Program-made: the position numbers and the translations under genes
Source: Ustilago trichophora
Lineage: Eukaryota; Basidiomycota; Ustilaginomycetes; Ustilaginales; Ustilaginaceae
Length of the DNA stretch: 64,000 bases
Assembly (NCBI GenBank): GCA_900323505.1
Contig: OOIN01000041.1
Coordinates: 124,001-188,000, forward strand
Direction of reading: 5' to 3'
The notes under the pieces: generated by a model
Told to the model about the DNA's origin: nothing
What the model saw: only the letters and a program-made list of their open reading frames with translations
Databases searched by the model: none
Shown: positions 52,101 through 59,374 of the stretch, piece after piece
Numbering within the stretch: position 1 is the stretch's first letter
Layout of the letters: each line of letters opens with the position of its first letter

Positions 52101-52736
52101 AATAGCGGCATGTCCCAAATCACCCAGTACTATCTGGCGTGTATAAAACTCATCCAACCCCGCGGACCTTGGCTTGTGGGAGGGTGGAGCTTTGGCGGTA
52201 TGGCAGCGTTTGAGATCGCTCAATCCCTCGCCTGCTCCCCTGGTGCAGCAACCGATAGGATCGCCGGGCTGTTCCTACTCGACACGCCCTGTCCAGCACT
52301 GTACCCTCCTCTCCCGATGAGCATCGTCGATTGGATCTTCACCGCACCTGAAGTGAAAGACATCGCCCCGCCCGCGCTCTCTCCCAAGCTCGTAGCTCAC
52401 TTCAAAGCCACTGTTGACAATCTCGATGGTTGGCAGCCGAGTCGGTTCCAGGAAGGTGATGAGAAAACGCCGAGTGTATGGTATATCGTCGCGGACCATC
52501 CACTACCGGGCAAGATCGAAGATGTCAAAGAGGTGAATGCTACGGTCAAGTGGCTGTTCAGAGCGAATCGTGCCAGGGAGAGCGGTACGGACGGATGGGA
52601 TACGTACATTCCAGCTAACAAGATCCAGGTCAAAGCCGTGGCCCAGGCAAACCACTTTACGCTGGTGAGGGAGGCGGTGCAGGATCAGATCGCGCAGATT
52701 CTGGCAGAAGCCTGCCAGGTTGCTTTGGAAGCTTAG
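46185..52736 (+). CDS. Degenerate non-reducing-type polyketide synthase (SAT-KS*-AT*-PT*-ACP-ACP-TE)
   Basis: 2183 residues in one exon. The SAT domain (about 25-370) keeps GFC182TG and H330 of the starter-transacylase dyad. The ketosynthase fold (about 484-910; VIVSMACRFPGE, DPQHR, RGDGCG) is intact, but the active-site triad is gone. The nucleophile position of DTACSSS reads D653-S-L-E656-C657-S, HGTGT reads SGSHS (S790), and NIGH reads NIGA (A835). The AT region (about 1030-1275) is shortened, has no GQGxQ, and GHS is G1097-S1098 with a preceding Ser. The PT-like region (about 1300-1610) has no recognisable catalytic His. Two ACPs carry DSL serines S1709 and S1839, and the thioesterase has GWS2002FGG plus a late NHF His. 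Elongation activity is therefore doubtful, while loading, carrying and release look possible. The intact long frame argues against a pseudogene. Confidence 0.85.
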   Translation: MSFDSKFSSFDNVAASTGSESVSYPVASPSPRAPIIIFGSQGSSFLDGFDVILSLSRIHPELAAFLSCALDAVRVELQSVADRHDGTNLPNSQRESEVELLSLLPPFEPFSDLKTLVNFHHRNGLKDPVINGVLLCLLQTAYVVSVCCISRQDDNDPDDLTHRFEAVWTAISQPCSHLLGFCTGALSAFTIRPLVENRVNDPAISIWAYAQEAVKAIRICFWISLRSAQARLRLTGTQGCDTSSDPWSIVIAVKDPDYVEKVYLRLSKLNELDQQRPLDKPVSLVVTARAIGQISIGGPPRQLERFKAYLIEHLGVKCRAFPLQIFSPYHSPDLETEASLVMLDLERRGLVDDSSLPPSQKILWETANANILAESSLRGTMRALIGSNLCSIADWDAMIDNLVLLEGELPDAAPLATSTIVSFGPGSNLATDLRKHLSGQSDQPPSIETFKMLDVPALCQKWISSKNTSGPMLPLLPQPDVHGEEVVIVSMACRFPGEVRSPEQLWTCLETGRSTVTEIPKHLFDIDAYYGEGKNQTSARHMHALPENVVKSMDARLFSMSPKEIEQLDPQHRLVMLCSYEALERAGYSPEANSPSCFDGKRIAVCMGASWDDYRENASWNIGSYFITGNIRAFIPGHISFSLKWEGPSVSVDSLECSAVSALQWSRRALLSGQCDVALAGAVNVLTQPQIFIAMDKEGILSRSGTNATFSSKLDGKTRGDGCGVLLLKRRSTALQDGDRILATLSAARTTYHGKATDDEGVAARQSDFLAQVMSEADMCARNLVHIEASGSHSQQVEAIEFDSFARVLANPKVASKMPLNGGISVASSRPNIGAGEAVSAIASVMKAVLILEKGSVPRQISIAHPSLLQPSIAAICESSDLFVPTQAQLLPSSWRETGRTGILVNSLATTGCHGVVLVQAPTTAEVSSSQTLSAVKSPSPGAECAWIFVLSAKTKDSGAMLKKELIDYLQREVCLADLSYTLACRRTHHPFRLSVIASDQDELIKRLRGADFIEAKPAADLPGFGLLFQTLKPSSVHGLEALVNLTWSLRDRYEALTSAIPPSDAHRVTHHQIDLLQICLASLLEDCGVRPAVVSGSMAPALLSGGCIDQQTLFGEHCLSQFITGEHRLKLNVPKEAAKLVTHEGDIVQMSSELSLLHALSESSTIEVEGRGHLPDSYRWIKIGELDASDVVARDPLLVATSEAQSLQRSLLSSLGSLHQQGYTIRWIEYFRPHLHHLQLISELPTYPFHLQQYWMEYHDRNLLQTTVPAQGAVDAGRRSAGLSFGHAQSSGQEQTYDPPTQPLLTLQIAANGASGSGFVDLVFVSELTDEIQTALLKVSTPSAMAIELMAEAAKEASETSTQSTLVSESHLLCLSEVELSSTRKHLTKAHEILLSVREHLSGDTEREGHIDMHLEDRSPLIGTSSYRWLSGEILESRWSRLQEQLEEKIRHIKSDGEMLAGRLVYKNIPGDLANRARSIQRAYVQMPSREVVFCNHTPSHDDAVISDAQCVLPLLLATLEECLRWLLRDLDNESDGEHEIVGIGDIVIRDDWLDELKQTLRSPKDYTALVTQSQHARSIDEPMIGALFDMLLLDGNSRIVGELNRIRLAKSDAGPKKSAPQLDTTSAPHAKSEPNQASSSVPSREPDDPTMLSNASQPSAKKPDQKRRTSRAAGLHAQILGVLASELGIAVEEMKPSVKFADLGLDSLMSLVCMSTLETLNLGFEIPQSLFMECDSPEELLVYIEQQVGEDPPHDDAEDGKEALMPEDSRLSADPSANSNTTSVESPQGPQAAHSVPSNSAIEETMRIIVSTIEMELGVAEGSIDRDANLADLGMDSLMSLLVLGNLSGTLPIELPSSLFMDCTSLREIHAFLKFELAGSSDTAAQPDTAVEQPMSVPAPAPVPVPATCFTIPAPKKPVLIQNGTNAGSKTPLFLLPDGSGMSTVYQFFHAIDRPIYSINSPFLASASTWNSGMSQITQYYLACIKLIQPRGPWLVGGWSFGGMAAFEIAQSLACSPGAATDRIAGLFLLDTPCPALYPPLPMSIVDWIFTAPEVKDIAPPALSPKLVAHFKATVDNLDGWQPSRFQEGDEKTPSVWYIVADHPLPGKIEDVKEVNATVKWLFRANRARESGTDGWDTYIPANKIQVKAVAQANHFTLVREAVQDQIAQILAEACQVALEA

Positions 52737-53149
52737 TGGCGGCTTGCTGTGATGAAGTCGAACCTTTCAATCCTCGTCAAAGCAATCGGACGGGCTTCTG
52801 CAAAGACCTCTAGGATCATAGCCCTGACTGCCACACACAAACATACAATGTCGTCAAAGCAGATACAGTTGCGAGTCATGTTCCAAAGAAAAAAGCCTAA
52901 AAAAGTGTCCGAAACAAATCTTTGCCACCATCACCATCACCAGCATGGTTGGGCCGGTCTGGAGGTAACATCTTCCCAAGACGTCAATCAGATGCAAAGC
53001 ACACACCCCTCCCAACACTCTTTTTCCCCGTCACACACGTTGCGCCAAGATCGACACCTGCTTATGCCATCGAACCTGTCACACATATGCACGTTTGTTG
53101 GTCATGCAAAGAGATGTTGTTTGTCGAAAAGAAAAGTACAAATGTGAGA
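52737..53149. other. Convergent intergenic region, PKS / regulator
   Basis: 413 nt between the stop codons of the PKS and the Zn2Cys6 gene. Includes a CACCAT repeat (about 52925-52942). No gene seen. Confidence 0.6.
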
Positions 53150-56100
53150 CTACCCGCCTTGAGTAGCGACGAAAGCGGCAGTATCTCTTGCGTTTTCGAG
53201 ATCGCTCAGTGTCTTTTTGTAGCTTCCCAGACCCGGTACTGCATGGAGCATTCTAGCGAAGCCTTCGAGGAGGACGTTAAAGTTGTCCATTAGGAGGTTG
53301 AGTTCGGATTCGTTTCTAGGGACGGCTATGAGTTGGTCCCATATCTCGTCGTGAAGCTGTTGACTGCTTAGCTTGAGTACGTCTGCGACCATTGCAGGGT
53401 ACGGATGACGCCAGGGAGCGTTTGCGGAGTCTTCGATTGGGGTGAACTCTGTTTCCTGAGAAGCTGAGGAAGAGGAAGGAGAGGATGGGCCGGAACGACG
53501 ACGGTAGAAGGCACCTTTGCGAGATTTTCCATCGGTTGCAGGAGGCGGAGGAGATGCACGACCTATTTTGGCAGAAGCTTCGAGTTTCACCGACTCGGCA
53601 TTGATCAGAGACGCCATTCGAGCCATGCCGAGTGCGGCCGATCGACCGATGATGCGTCGTTCAACGGATGAGAGAAGCATGATCGAGCGAAGTTGCTGTT
53701 GTGGTACCGAAGGAATCGCATTCGCGGGTGAGGTGGACGCAGAGCCAGGTGAACCGTTCGAAGACCCTCCCGACCCATTGGTTTGAGAAGGCGAAGATCC
53801 TTTCTTCCCACCAGTGGGCGGACTACTCATCGACATCGGCGAAAAGGAAACATTCACCCCACCTCCATTTCCATTCGACGAACCCTTGCCACCATGAGTC
53901 GCACCATTCGCAGCATTAAACGCCTGAATCAACTCCAACTCCTTCTGTTCGATCTTCTTCGCCAACTGGGTGAAATGCAACACTCCGAGATGGATATGAA
54001 TCACAAAGAACGACAACATCGTCCTCGCCTGTCTCGACAGATGCACAAACTCGTCCAGCGCCTTTGCGATGAGATGGTCAAAGATGTTGTGAAACAGTCG
54101 AATCGCTTCGATGACGTTCATGACCATCTTCTCGATCTTGTCAGAGACGATGCTGCCGCCACCGTGGACGAGGGCTTGGATGGGGTCCGTCATGCTGAGT
54201 AGGCCCTCGGTGGCGGTGTGGAGCACTCCGACGCGGCGCCAGATGTAGACTTCAACTGCGGTACCCCAGGCGACGCCGAGAAGGACAACTTGCTCGTTGA
54301 GGCCTCCTCCGGGGTTGTTGATGTTGATGATCGGCGCGTTGGTAGGACCGGGGGCGTCGGGATCGGTGGCTCCGATTAGCACATCAAAGGGGATAGCGTT
54401 GGCGAGGGCACCAGGGTTGCGGAGTAGAGCGGGGATCAGATCGCGAGCGCATGCTGCTCGCTCCATGATTCTACGTGACATCTCGGTGTCGACGGGGAAA
54501 GAGCCGCCCTCTTCGGATTCTTCGTGCATGTACGATTCGGATGTTCCCGGGAAGGCTCCAGGTGGAGCCTGTCGGGAGGGGAGGAGGTTGAGCGCGTCTT
54601 GGATTGCAAACAAGGCCTCGGCCGTGCGATCGGGAGGGCTCGTGTCGCTACCTGGAGAAGGCACGGGACCATGCGCTACGCCAGGGTCGGTGCCAGATCC
54701 GATACCAGACGATTGGTAGACCAAGTTGTCCTCGCGCATGCTGGAACGTCGACCTTGAGAAACGTGCGTCACGGTGTCGATCAACAATCCGAACCAGCCT
54801 AGTGATTCCGCCAGACCCATCAGATCGGTTGCGATACGGCGTTGCTCCATCACCTGCGGGTTGCCACTAAGCAGAGGGTTCTTGGAAGCCTTGTCGACCG
54901 TGCGCACAAGATCTCTGCATCGCTTTACGAACCACTCCAAGTGCCTCGAAGCGGTCTCTAGCGCAAAAGCGGCATCCTCTGCAGCATCTGCACCCGAACG
55001 AGAACCTCCCTCAGCCAGCGCACCCGGCGGTGGAGCCGTTACACCGAACAAGAACAACCCGTAGGCAATTCGACATGACCGTCTCGGTGCCAGTTGCAAG
55101 ATCAGCGATCGTGCGCGCTTCCAAGCTGCAGTAGCGATCCGATCGTGTGCATCGCGATAGTTCTTTCCATCGGCTGCATTGCGCGAAGCTGCGTCAGCGG
55201 AAGACGATGTCATCTCGTCATCGAGACGGAACTGACAGGCATACGCAAGCATGGCTGCTTTGACTGCTTCATCGATCATCAGATCTCTCTTGGATCTGCG
55301 CCAGCCTCCGGGACCCATACCGACGATATCGGAAAAGATGTCGTTAAAGTGGGCCGAAGCTTCCTGTGCTGATCCCTGTCCACGGGGTTCAACCTTTGCG
55401 GGAGTCTGCTGTGGCTTTTCGCCCCAAACGCCCATCTCTCCGCCGAGATGGTCGAGACCGTAGACGAGGTAGAAGAGGTTGGGCTGGTGTTCTTTGCGTT
55501 CCGATGGGGCGTCGACGTGCCACGAGGCCCATAGTCGTTGAGACAGGTTGAGTGCGTCCAGGCCGATGGCGCTCTTGATGTAGGCGCCAAGGTCGCCGTC
55601 GGTGCGCAGAGGCGAGCAGGCCCTTGAGAGCCACAGATTGGCGTTGGGCTCGACCGTGTGGACGTAGAGACGCATGCGGTTGGTGGTGAGAAGCAACGAG
55701 TCGGCGCGCATGGCAAAGCGGACGTTGGGGCCGGTCGTTGACAGCATCTGAGATTCGCTACGGCTTTGGAAAGTCTTGATGAGCTGATCTCGAGCCTCGT
55801 TGTTCTGTGCACCGGGCGAACTGCCTTCACTTGACACCGACTTGGAGCGCATGCCGTTCTCGGATGAGTCGTCTGCAATGGCTCGCTTCTTGCTGCCTTG
55901 AACAGGAGGTTCATCCTTGGTTGTTTGGGCAGCCTGCTTGCTCTCTCGAACCGAGTCGGCAAAGTTGGTGGTGCATTCGATGCCTCGTCGCTGACAGTTG
56001 GAGCAGACGAGCTTGCTGTTGCTCGATGCGTTGCTGGAATCTTGGCCGGCATCGGACATCTTGCGCTTGTCACCCGTGTTGCCGTTCGTGGCTTGATCAT

Positions 56101-57205
56101 CGTCTGCAGCTGTGGCCTGTGAAATGTCGTTGCCATCTGCGTCGAGACGCAACTGGAAGTCACAACCACGCTTGGATGCGCGACACTGGTCACAACTGAT
56201 GTTTTGCCTTCGACGTGTTCGACGACGTGGTGGGATGCCGTCTCTCGAGCCTGTTGCCGAAGTTTGGCTCGTGCTAGCGCCGTTGGCGTCTTGAGCCGAC
56301 TGGGAAGCATCGTTGTCCTTGGCTGCCATACTTTCGAGGTCGCCTTCCGACTTGATCTCGGTGAAACGAGAGAAACCGGCATCGTCGAGGATGGCAGCAG
56401 CCGAGTCAAACGTGTCGGAGCCGCCGTTGGGACCGTGGTTGGATGTGAAGGGTTCAAAGTAGCCGGCTTGCGCCGTCGAGAAGCCATTCGAAGGATCGTT
56501 GAGGTCTGACGGGACAGAGCCCATGAGATTCAGATCGAGGGGCACGGTGCCATCCGCTGGCCACACGGATCCTGGTGGGGCTACTGAATAGAAGGGTTCG
56601 TCGAGAGTCTGACCGGCAATGTAGGCCTCGGCGATGGGGTCTTCGAACGTGGTGAGGTAGTTTCGCTTTGGATCTGTGAGGTGCTCTTTGGAGCGTGGGG
56701 GAAGCAAGGCCTCTTGGAGCGAGCTTGAGCTTGCTGGGAAGTGATGGGAAGACGGCAAATTCGAGCCGATTGCGGATGGTGGCAGCGACTGAGGAGGAAG
56801 AGGTTGTTGTTGCATAGATGCCGCCTGTTGCGACGCTATCGAAGGAGTCTGGGAGGAAGACGTAAACATGGGCTGGGATGGCTGAGGCAGACCACTGGGC
56901 GAGCTGAAGGGAGGTGACTGGAAAGTGAATTGCTGGTGGTGGTGGTGGGGATGTTGAGAGTTGTTCTGTTGCTGCTGCGGTGTCATGGGTGACTGCAAAT
57001 GCGGATGTGGCTGAGGATGGAAATGCGACTGCGGATTGGCAAAGTTGGTCATGGGCTGATTCTGAAAGTCGGTGCGCGGTACACCTTGTTGGAAAGCCTG
57101 TGCATGATGTTGCTGTTGTTGGTGTTGCTGGTCATCCCTATACTGTTGTGGGAACACGTTGACGGGTTGAGACCTGAACATGTTGTCTTGGGAAGGAGCC
57201 TGCAT
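53150..57205 (-). CDS. Zn2Cys6 transcription factor with a long zinc-cluster loop
   Basis: 1351 residues. A zinc cluster preceded by a basic stretch (PPRRRTRRRQNIS) reads C338-x2-C341-x6-C348-x52-C401-x2-C404-x6-C411, i.e. CDQCRASKRGC and CSNCQRRGIEC joined by a 52-residue polar loop, where GAL4-type clusters have about 5-12. The N-terminal 330 residues are Gln/Pro/His-rich and may activate transcription. The middle (about 520-1050) is helical, with LWASWHVDAP and NLFYLVYGLDHLGG, and is compatible with a fungal-specific transcription-factor domain. It is followed by helices and a Ser/Gly-rich tail. Nuclear DNA binding is expected. Its position beside a PKS gene, and 6 kb from another, makes a pathway regulator plausible, but no target is visible in the sequence. 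Confidence 0.85.
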   Translation of the reverse strand: MQAPSQDNMFRSQPVNVFPQQYRDDQQHQQQQHHAQAFQQGVPRTDFQNQPMTNFANPQSHFHPQPHPHLQSPMTPQQQQNNSQHPHHHHQQFTFQSPPFSSPSGLPQPSQPMFTSSSQTPSIASQQAASMQQQPLPPQSLPPSAIGSNLPSSHHFPASSSSLQEALLPPRSKEHLTDPKRNYLTTFEDPIAEAYIAGQTLDEPFYSVAPPGSVWPADGTVPLDLNLMGSVPSDLNDPSNGFSTAQAGYFEPFTSNHGPNGGSDTFDSAAAILDDAGFSRFTEIKSEGDLESMAAKDNDASQSAQDANGASTSQTSATGSRDGIPPRRRTRRRQNISCDQCRASKRGCDFQLRLDADGNDISQATAADDDQATNGNTGDKRKMSDAGQDSSNASSNSKLVCSNCQRRGIECTTNFADSVRESKQAAQTTKDEPPVQGSKKRAIADDSSENGMRSKSVSSEGSSPGAQNNEARDQLIKTFQSRSESQMLSTTGPNVRFAMRADSLLLTTNRMRLYVHTVEPNANLWLSRACSPLRTDGDLGAYIKSAIGLDALNLSQRLWASWHVDAPSERKEHQPNLFYLVYGLDHLGGEMGVWGEKPQQTPAKVEPRGQGSAQEASAHFNDIFSDIVGMGPGGWRRSKRDLMIDEAVKAAMLAYACQFRLDDEMTSSSADAASRNAADGKNYRDAHDRIATAAWKRARSLILQLAPRRSCRIAYGLFLFGVTAPPPGALAEGGSRSGADAAEDAAFALETASRHLEWFVKRCRDLVRTVDKASKNPLLSGNPQVMEQRRIATDLMGLAESLGWFGLLIDTVTHVSQGRRSSMREDNLVYQSSGIGSGTDPGVAHGPVPSPGSDTSPPDRTAEALFAIQDALNLLPSRQAPPGAFPGTSESYMHEESEEGGSFPVDTEMSRRIMERAACARDLIPALLRNPGALANAIPFDVLIGATDPDAPGPTNAPIININNPGGGLNEQVVLLGVAWGTAVEVYIWRRVGVLHTATEGLLSMTDPIQALVHGGGSIVSDKIEKMVMNVIEAIRLFHNIFDHLIAKALDEFVHLSRQARTMLSFFVIHIHLGVLHFTQLAKKIEQKELELIQAFNAANGATHGGKGSSNGNGGGVNVSFSPMSMSSPPTGGKKGSSPSQTNGSGGSSNGSPGSASTSPANAIPSVPQQQLRSIMLLSSVERRIIGRSAALGMARMASLINAESVKLEASAKIGRASPPPPATDGKSRKGAFYRRRSGPSSPSSSSASQETEFTPIEDSANAPWRHPYPAMVADVLKLSSQQLHDEIWDQLIAVPRNESELNLLMDNFNVLLEGFARMLHAVPGLGSYKKTLSDLENARDTAAFVATQGG

Positions 57206-57789
57206 GTTGGTGGCGGATGACCACCGATCACGGATGGGTGTTTGGCTCGTGCGTATACGATTGTTACGGTAGAGATGTTGGAGTAGTTCTGACTGTACTC
57301 TATTGGCGCGGTGAGCTGGATCAAGAGCAAGACTCAGGATGCATCGTCGAGTGGGGGCGTTATAAGGATGTCGAAGCCGCAGAGAAGTTTGACGTCTGCA
57401 GGGCTCGAAGAGAAGCGTCGGATGTTGAGCCTACCACTGCTCGTCCGAGGCTGTCTCTGGATGTAAGAAACAATCCGAGATGAAGCTCGCAGTGTTCAAA
57501 GCGTAAAGCTGCGCAGAACTGGTTTGGAGAGCCGTCGGAAGCTTTCCGAGGAGGAGTGGTGATGATCGGATGAGAGAAGAGCGAATATCCGAAGGGCCGA
57601 ACGTTCGACTTGGCCGGCAATCGATCGGTGCTTGAGAGAAGTTGCGTGGGATAGCAAGACGCACGAGTTGCAGCAATATGCGCGATGTATGGCGATGAAG
57701 ATAGCGGAGAGAAAAAGGATCCGAGAAGCCGATCCCGATGTGGGTGGGCAGATGTACTGTACTGTATCCGGTGGTAGAGTGGCGATTGT

Positions 57790-57790
<1 letters not shown>

Positions 57791-57845
<55 letters not shown>
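57791..57845. repeat. (GA)n microsatellite, ~27 units
   Basis: Uninterrupted GA repeat about 590 nt upstream of the Zn2Cys6 start. Read on the minus strand it is a CT tract in the probable leader or promoter. Confidence 0.92.
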
Positions 57846-57848
<3 letters not shown>

Positions 57849-58548
57849 TGCGCCAGTGAAATGCAGCGTAGAATGAAGCGCGGTGGAAACAGCAGAGTGG
57901 GTTGAATGGTGAACGCCGAGAAGAAGCAATATGGAGGAGAATGATGATGATGATGATGATGATGATGGAGGAGGAGATGATGGTGTTGAAGATGGAATAG
58001 ACTGAGATGGGATGAGAGGATAGACTGTGACTGTGACTATGTGAGTGTTGAATGCGCCAAGCTATCAGCTGCTTGCCAAAAGCGAGTGAGTGAGTGAGTG
58101 AGTGCGGATGGACCGAGAGTCCAAAAGAGAGGCGAGGATTAGCTGCAGCTGAGCGCGCAGTTTCGCGCCAAATGCAGCCAGACGACCCAAGAGGGTTGAA
58201 AATTGGGAATGTTTAACGCGAAAAGAAGAGTGAAAAGGTGCCTTTTTTTGGTGCTTAAACCAAAGGGTCTCAGGTTGGGAGATGGTTTGAAATGCGGAGA
58301 GAGGCTTGAGAGAAGCGAGCGAGTGAGCGAAGTGGGGAAAATAGAATTGAAAAAGAGAGTGGCTGATTGACTTGGTTTACTGAGTCTGAAAATCCCATCA
58401 GATGCGTAAATCAGCTGGTGTACTGTATGTGTGAACGGAAAAGTTGTTTGTGTGGCTGCATACAAAGTCGATCCGAATACTGTATACCAGTCGGCACTCG
58501 ATCAGTGTCTAGAATCCGAAAATTGCGGGGCCAGCGGGCCGACCCAAA

Positions 58549-58580
58549 AATAAAAATAAAAATAAAAATAAAAATAAAAA
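58549..58580. repeat. TAAAAA hexamer repeat
   Basis: About five to six tandem TAAAAA units in intergenic DNA. Confidence 0.85.
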
Positions 58581-59374
58581 TGGTAAAGCTTTTTTGTGTT
58601 ACGTTTAAGCGAGCCATAGACTGGCACACGACTTCCGGATCAGCCGTTCACAACCGTTGTCGTCTTGGTCGGCGAGGAGAGCTGACCGGAATAAAAAAGA
58701 TCGGTTGATCCGATCCGATTTGCCTTTAAACCAACTTCATCGTGATTGACACAGCCATCCGAACGCCGTTGTCGGAAACCACCTTTACAAGGCTGTGCTT
58801 TTACTCTGTTTGTTCTCTCTCTTCGGCGCCAAGTCGGTTCACTCGTCGTATCGACCGCTCGAAAGAGCGAGTGAGCGAGTGAGCGAGTGATTGGACAGTA
58901 GTGACAGATCATCAAACGCAGCTTCTTTTCCTTGGATATGGTTCAAACACGTACAGTACACGGTCCTCTAGAATCAAACATCCTTTCTTGATCGCCGACG
59001 GAAAGAGACTGCCTTGGCTAAGTTATCGATATGACGAGAGGTCCATTCACCGTCAATCTCGTTCTTTCACAAAAGGGTCCAAGCGTACTGATCCAACCTA
59101 CAAGGCGCGAACAATGCCCATATTCTCATTTTTGTACAATGCCCAGCATGGGTCGAACCTTGTCTCATGATCATACTAATCACAACAGTGTGCGTGTGGG
59201 CTTTCGATATCTACACCAATTGAATCAAAGTGCTCTCTTTGACACATGCTCACTTTCAGGAACATACCACACACTCAACATACCAATTATGACTATCAAC
59301 ATTGCATTGAACAATACGGCGATGTTTTCAGTTGAACCCTAATTACAAGCTACTGTAGGCTCAAAGCTCCAAAA

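Larger units (their letters stand above)
57206..59374 (-). promoter_or_regulatory. Upstream region of the Zn2Cys6 gene, 2.2 kb, microsatellite-rich
   Basis: Contains (GA) about 27 units at 57791-57845, an ATG/GAT triplet repeat (about 57940-57967), GAGT repeats (58083-58104 and 58862-58890), TAAAAA hexamers (about 58549-58580) and TACTGTAC motifs (57755, 58421). The right part is the 3' flank of NDC1. ORFs are repeat translations and no gene is called. Confidence 0.55.

Noticed and set aside
46185..52736. PKS as a pseudogene
   Set aside because: A 6.5-kb frame without stops or frameshifts, with intact SAT, ACP and TE sites, argues for a functional protein despite the dead KS.
55279..56487. 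402-codon ORF in another frame of the Zn2Cys6 gene
   Set aside because: Low-complexity Arg/Pro/Thr translation overlapping the zinc cluster coding; shadow frame.
57791..57845. GA repeat or other tandem repeats as CRISPR-like arrays
   Set aside because: Simple microsatellites with no spacer structure, in a eukaryotic genome.
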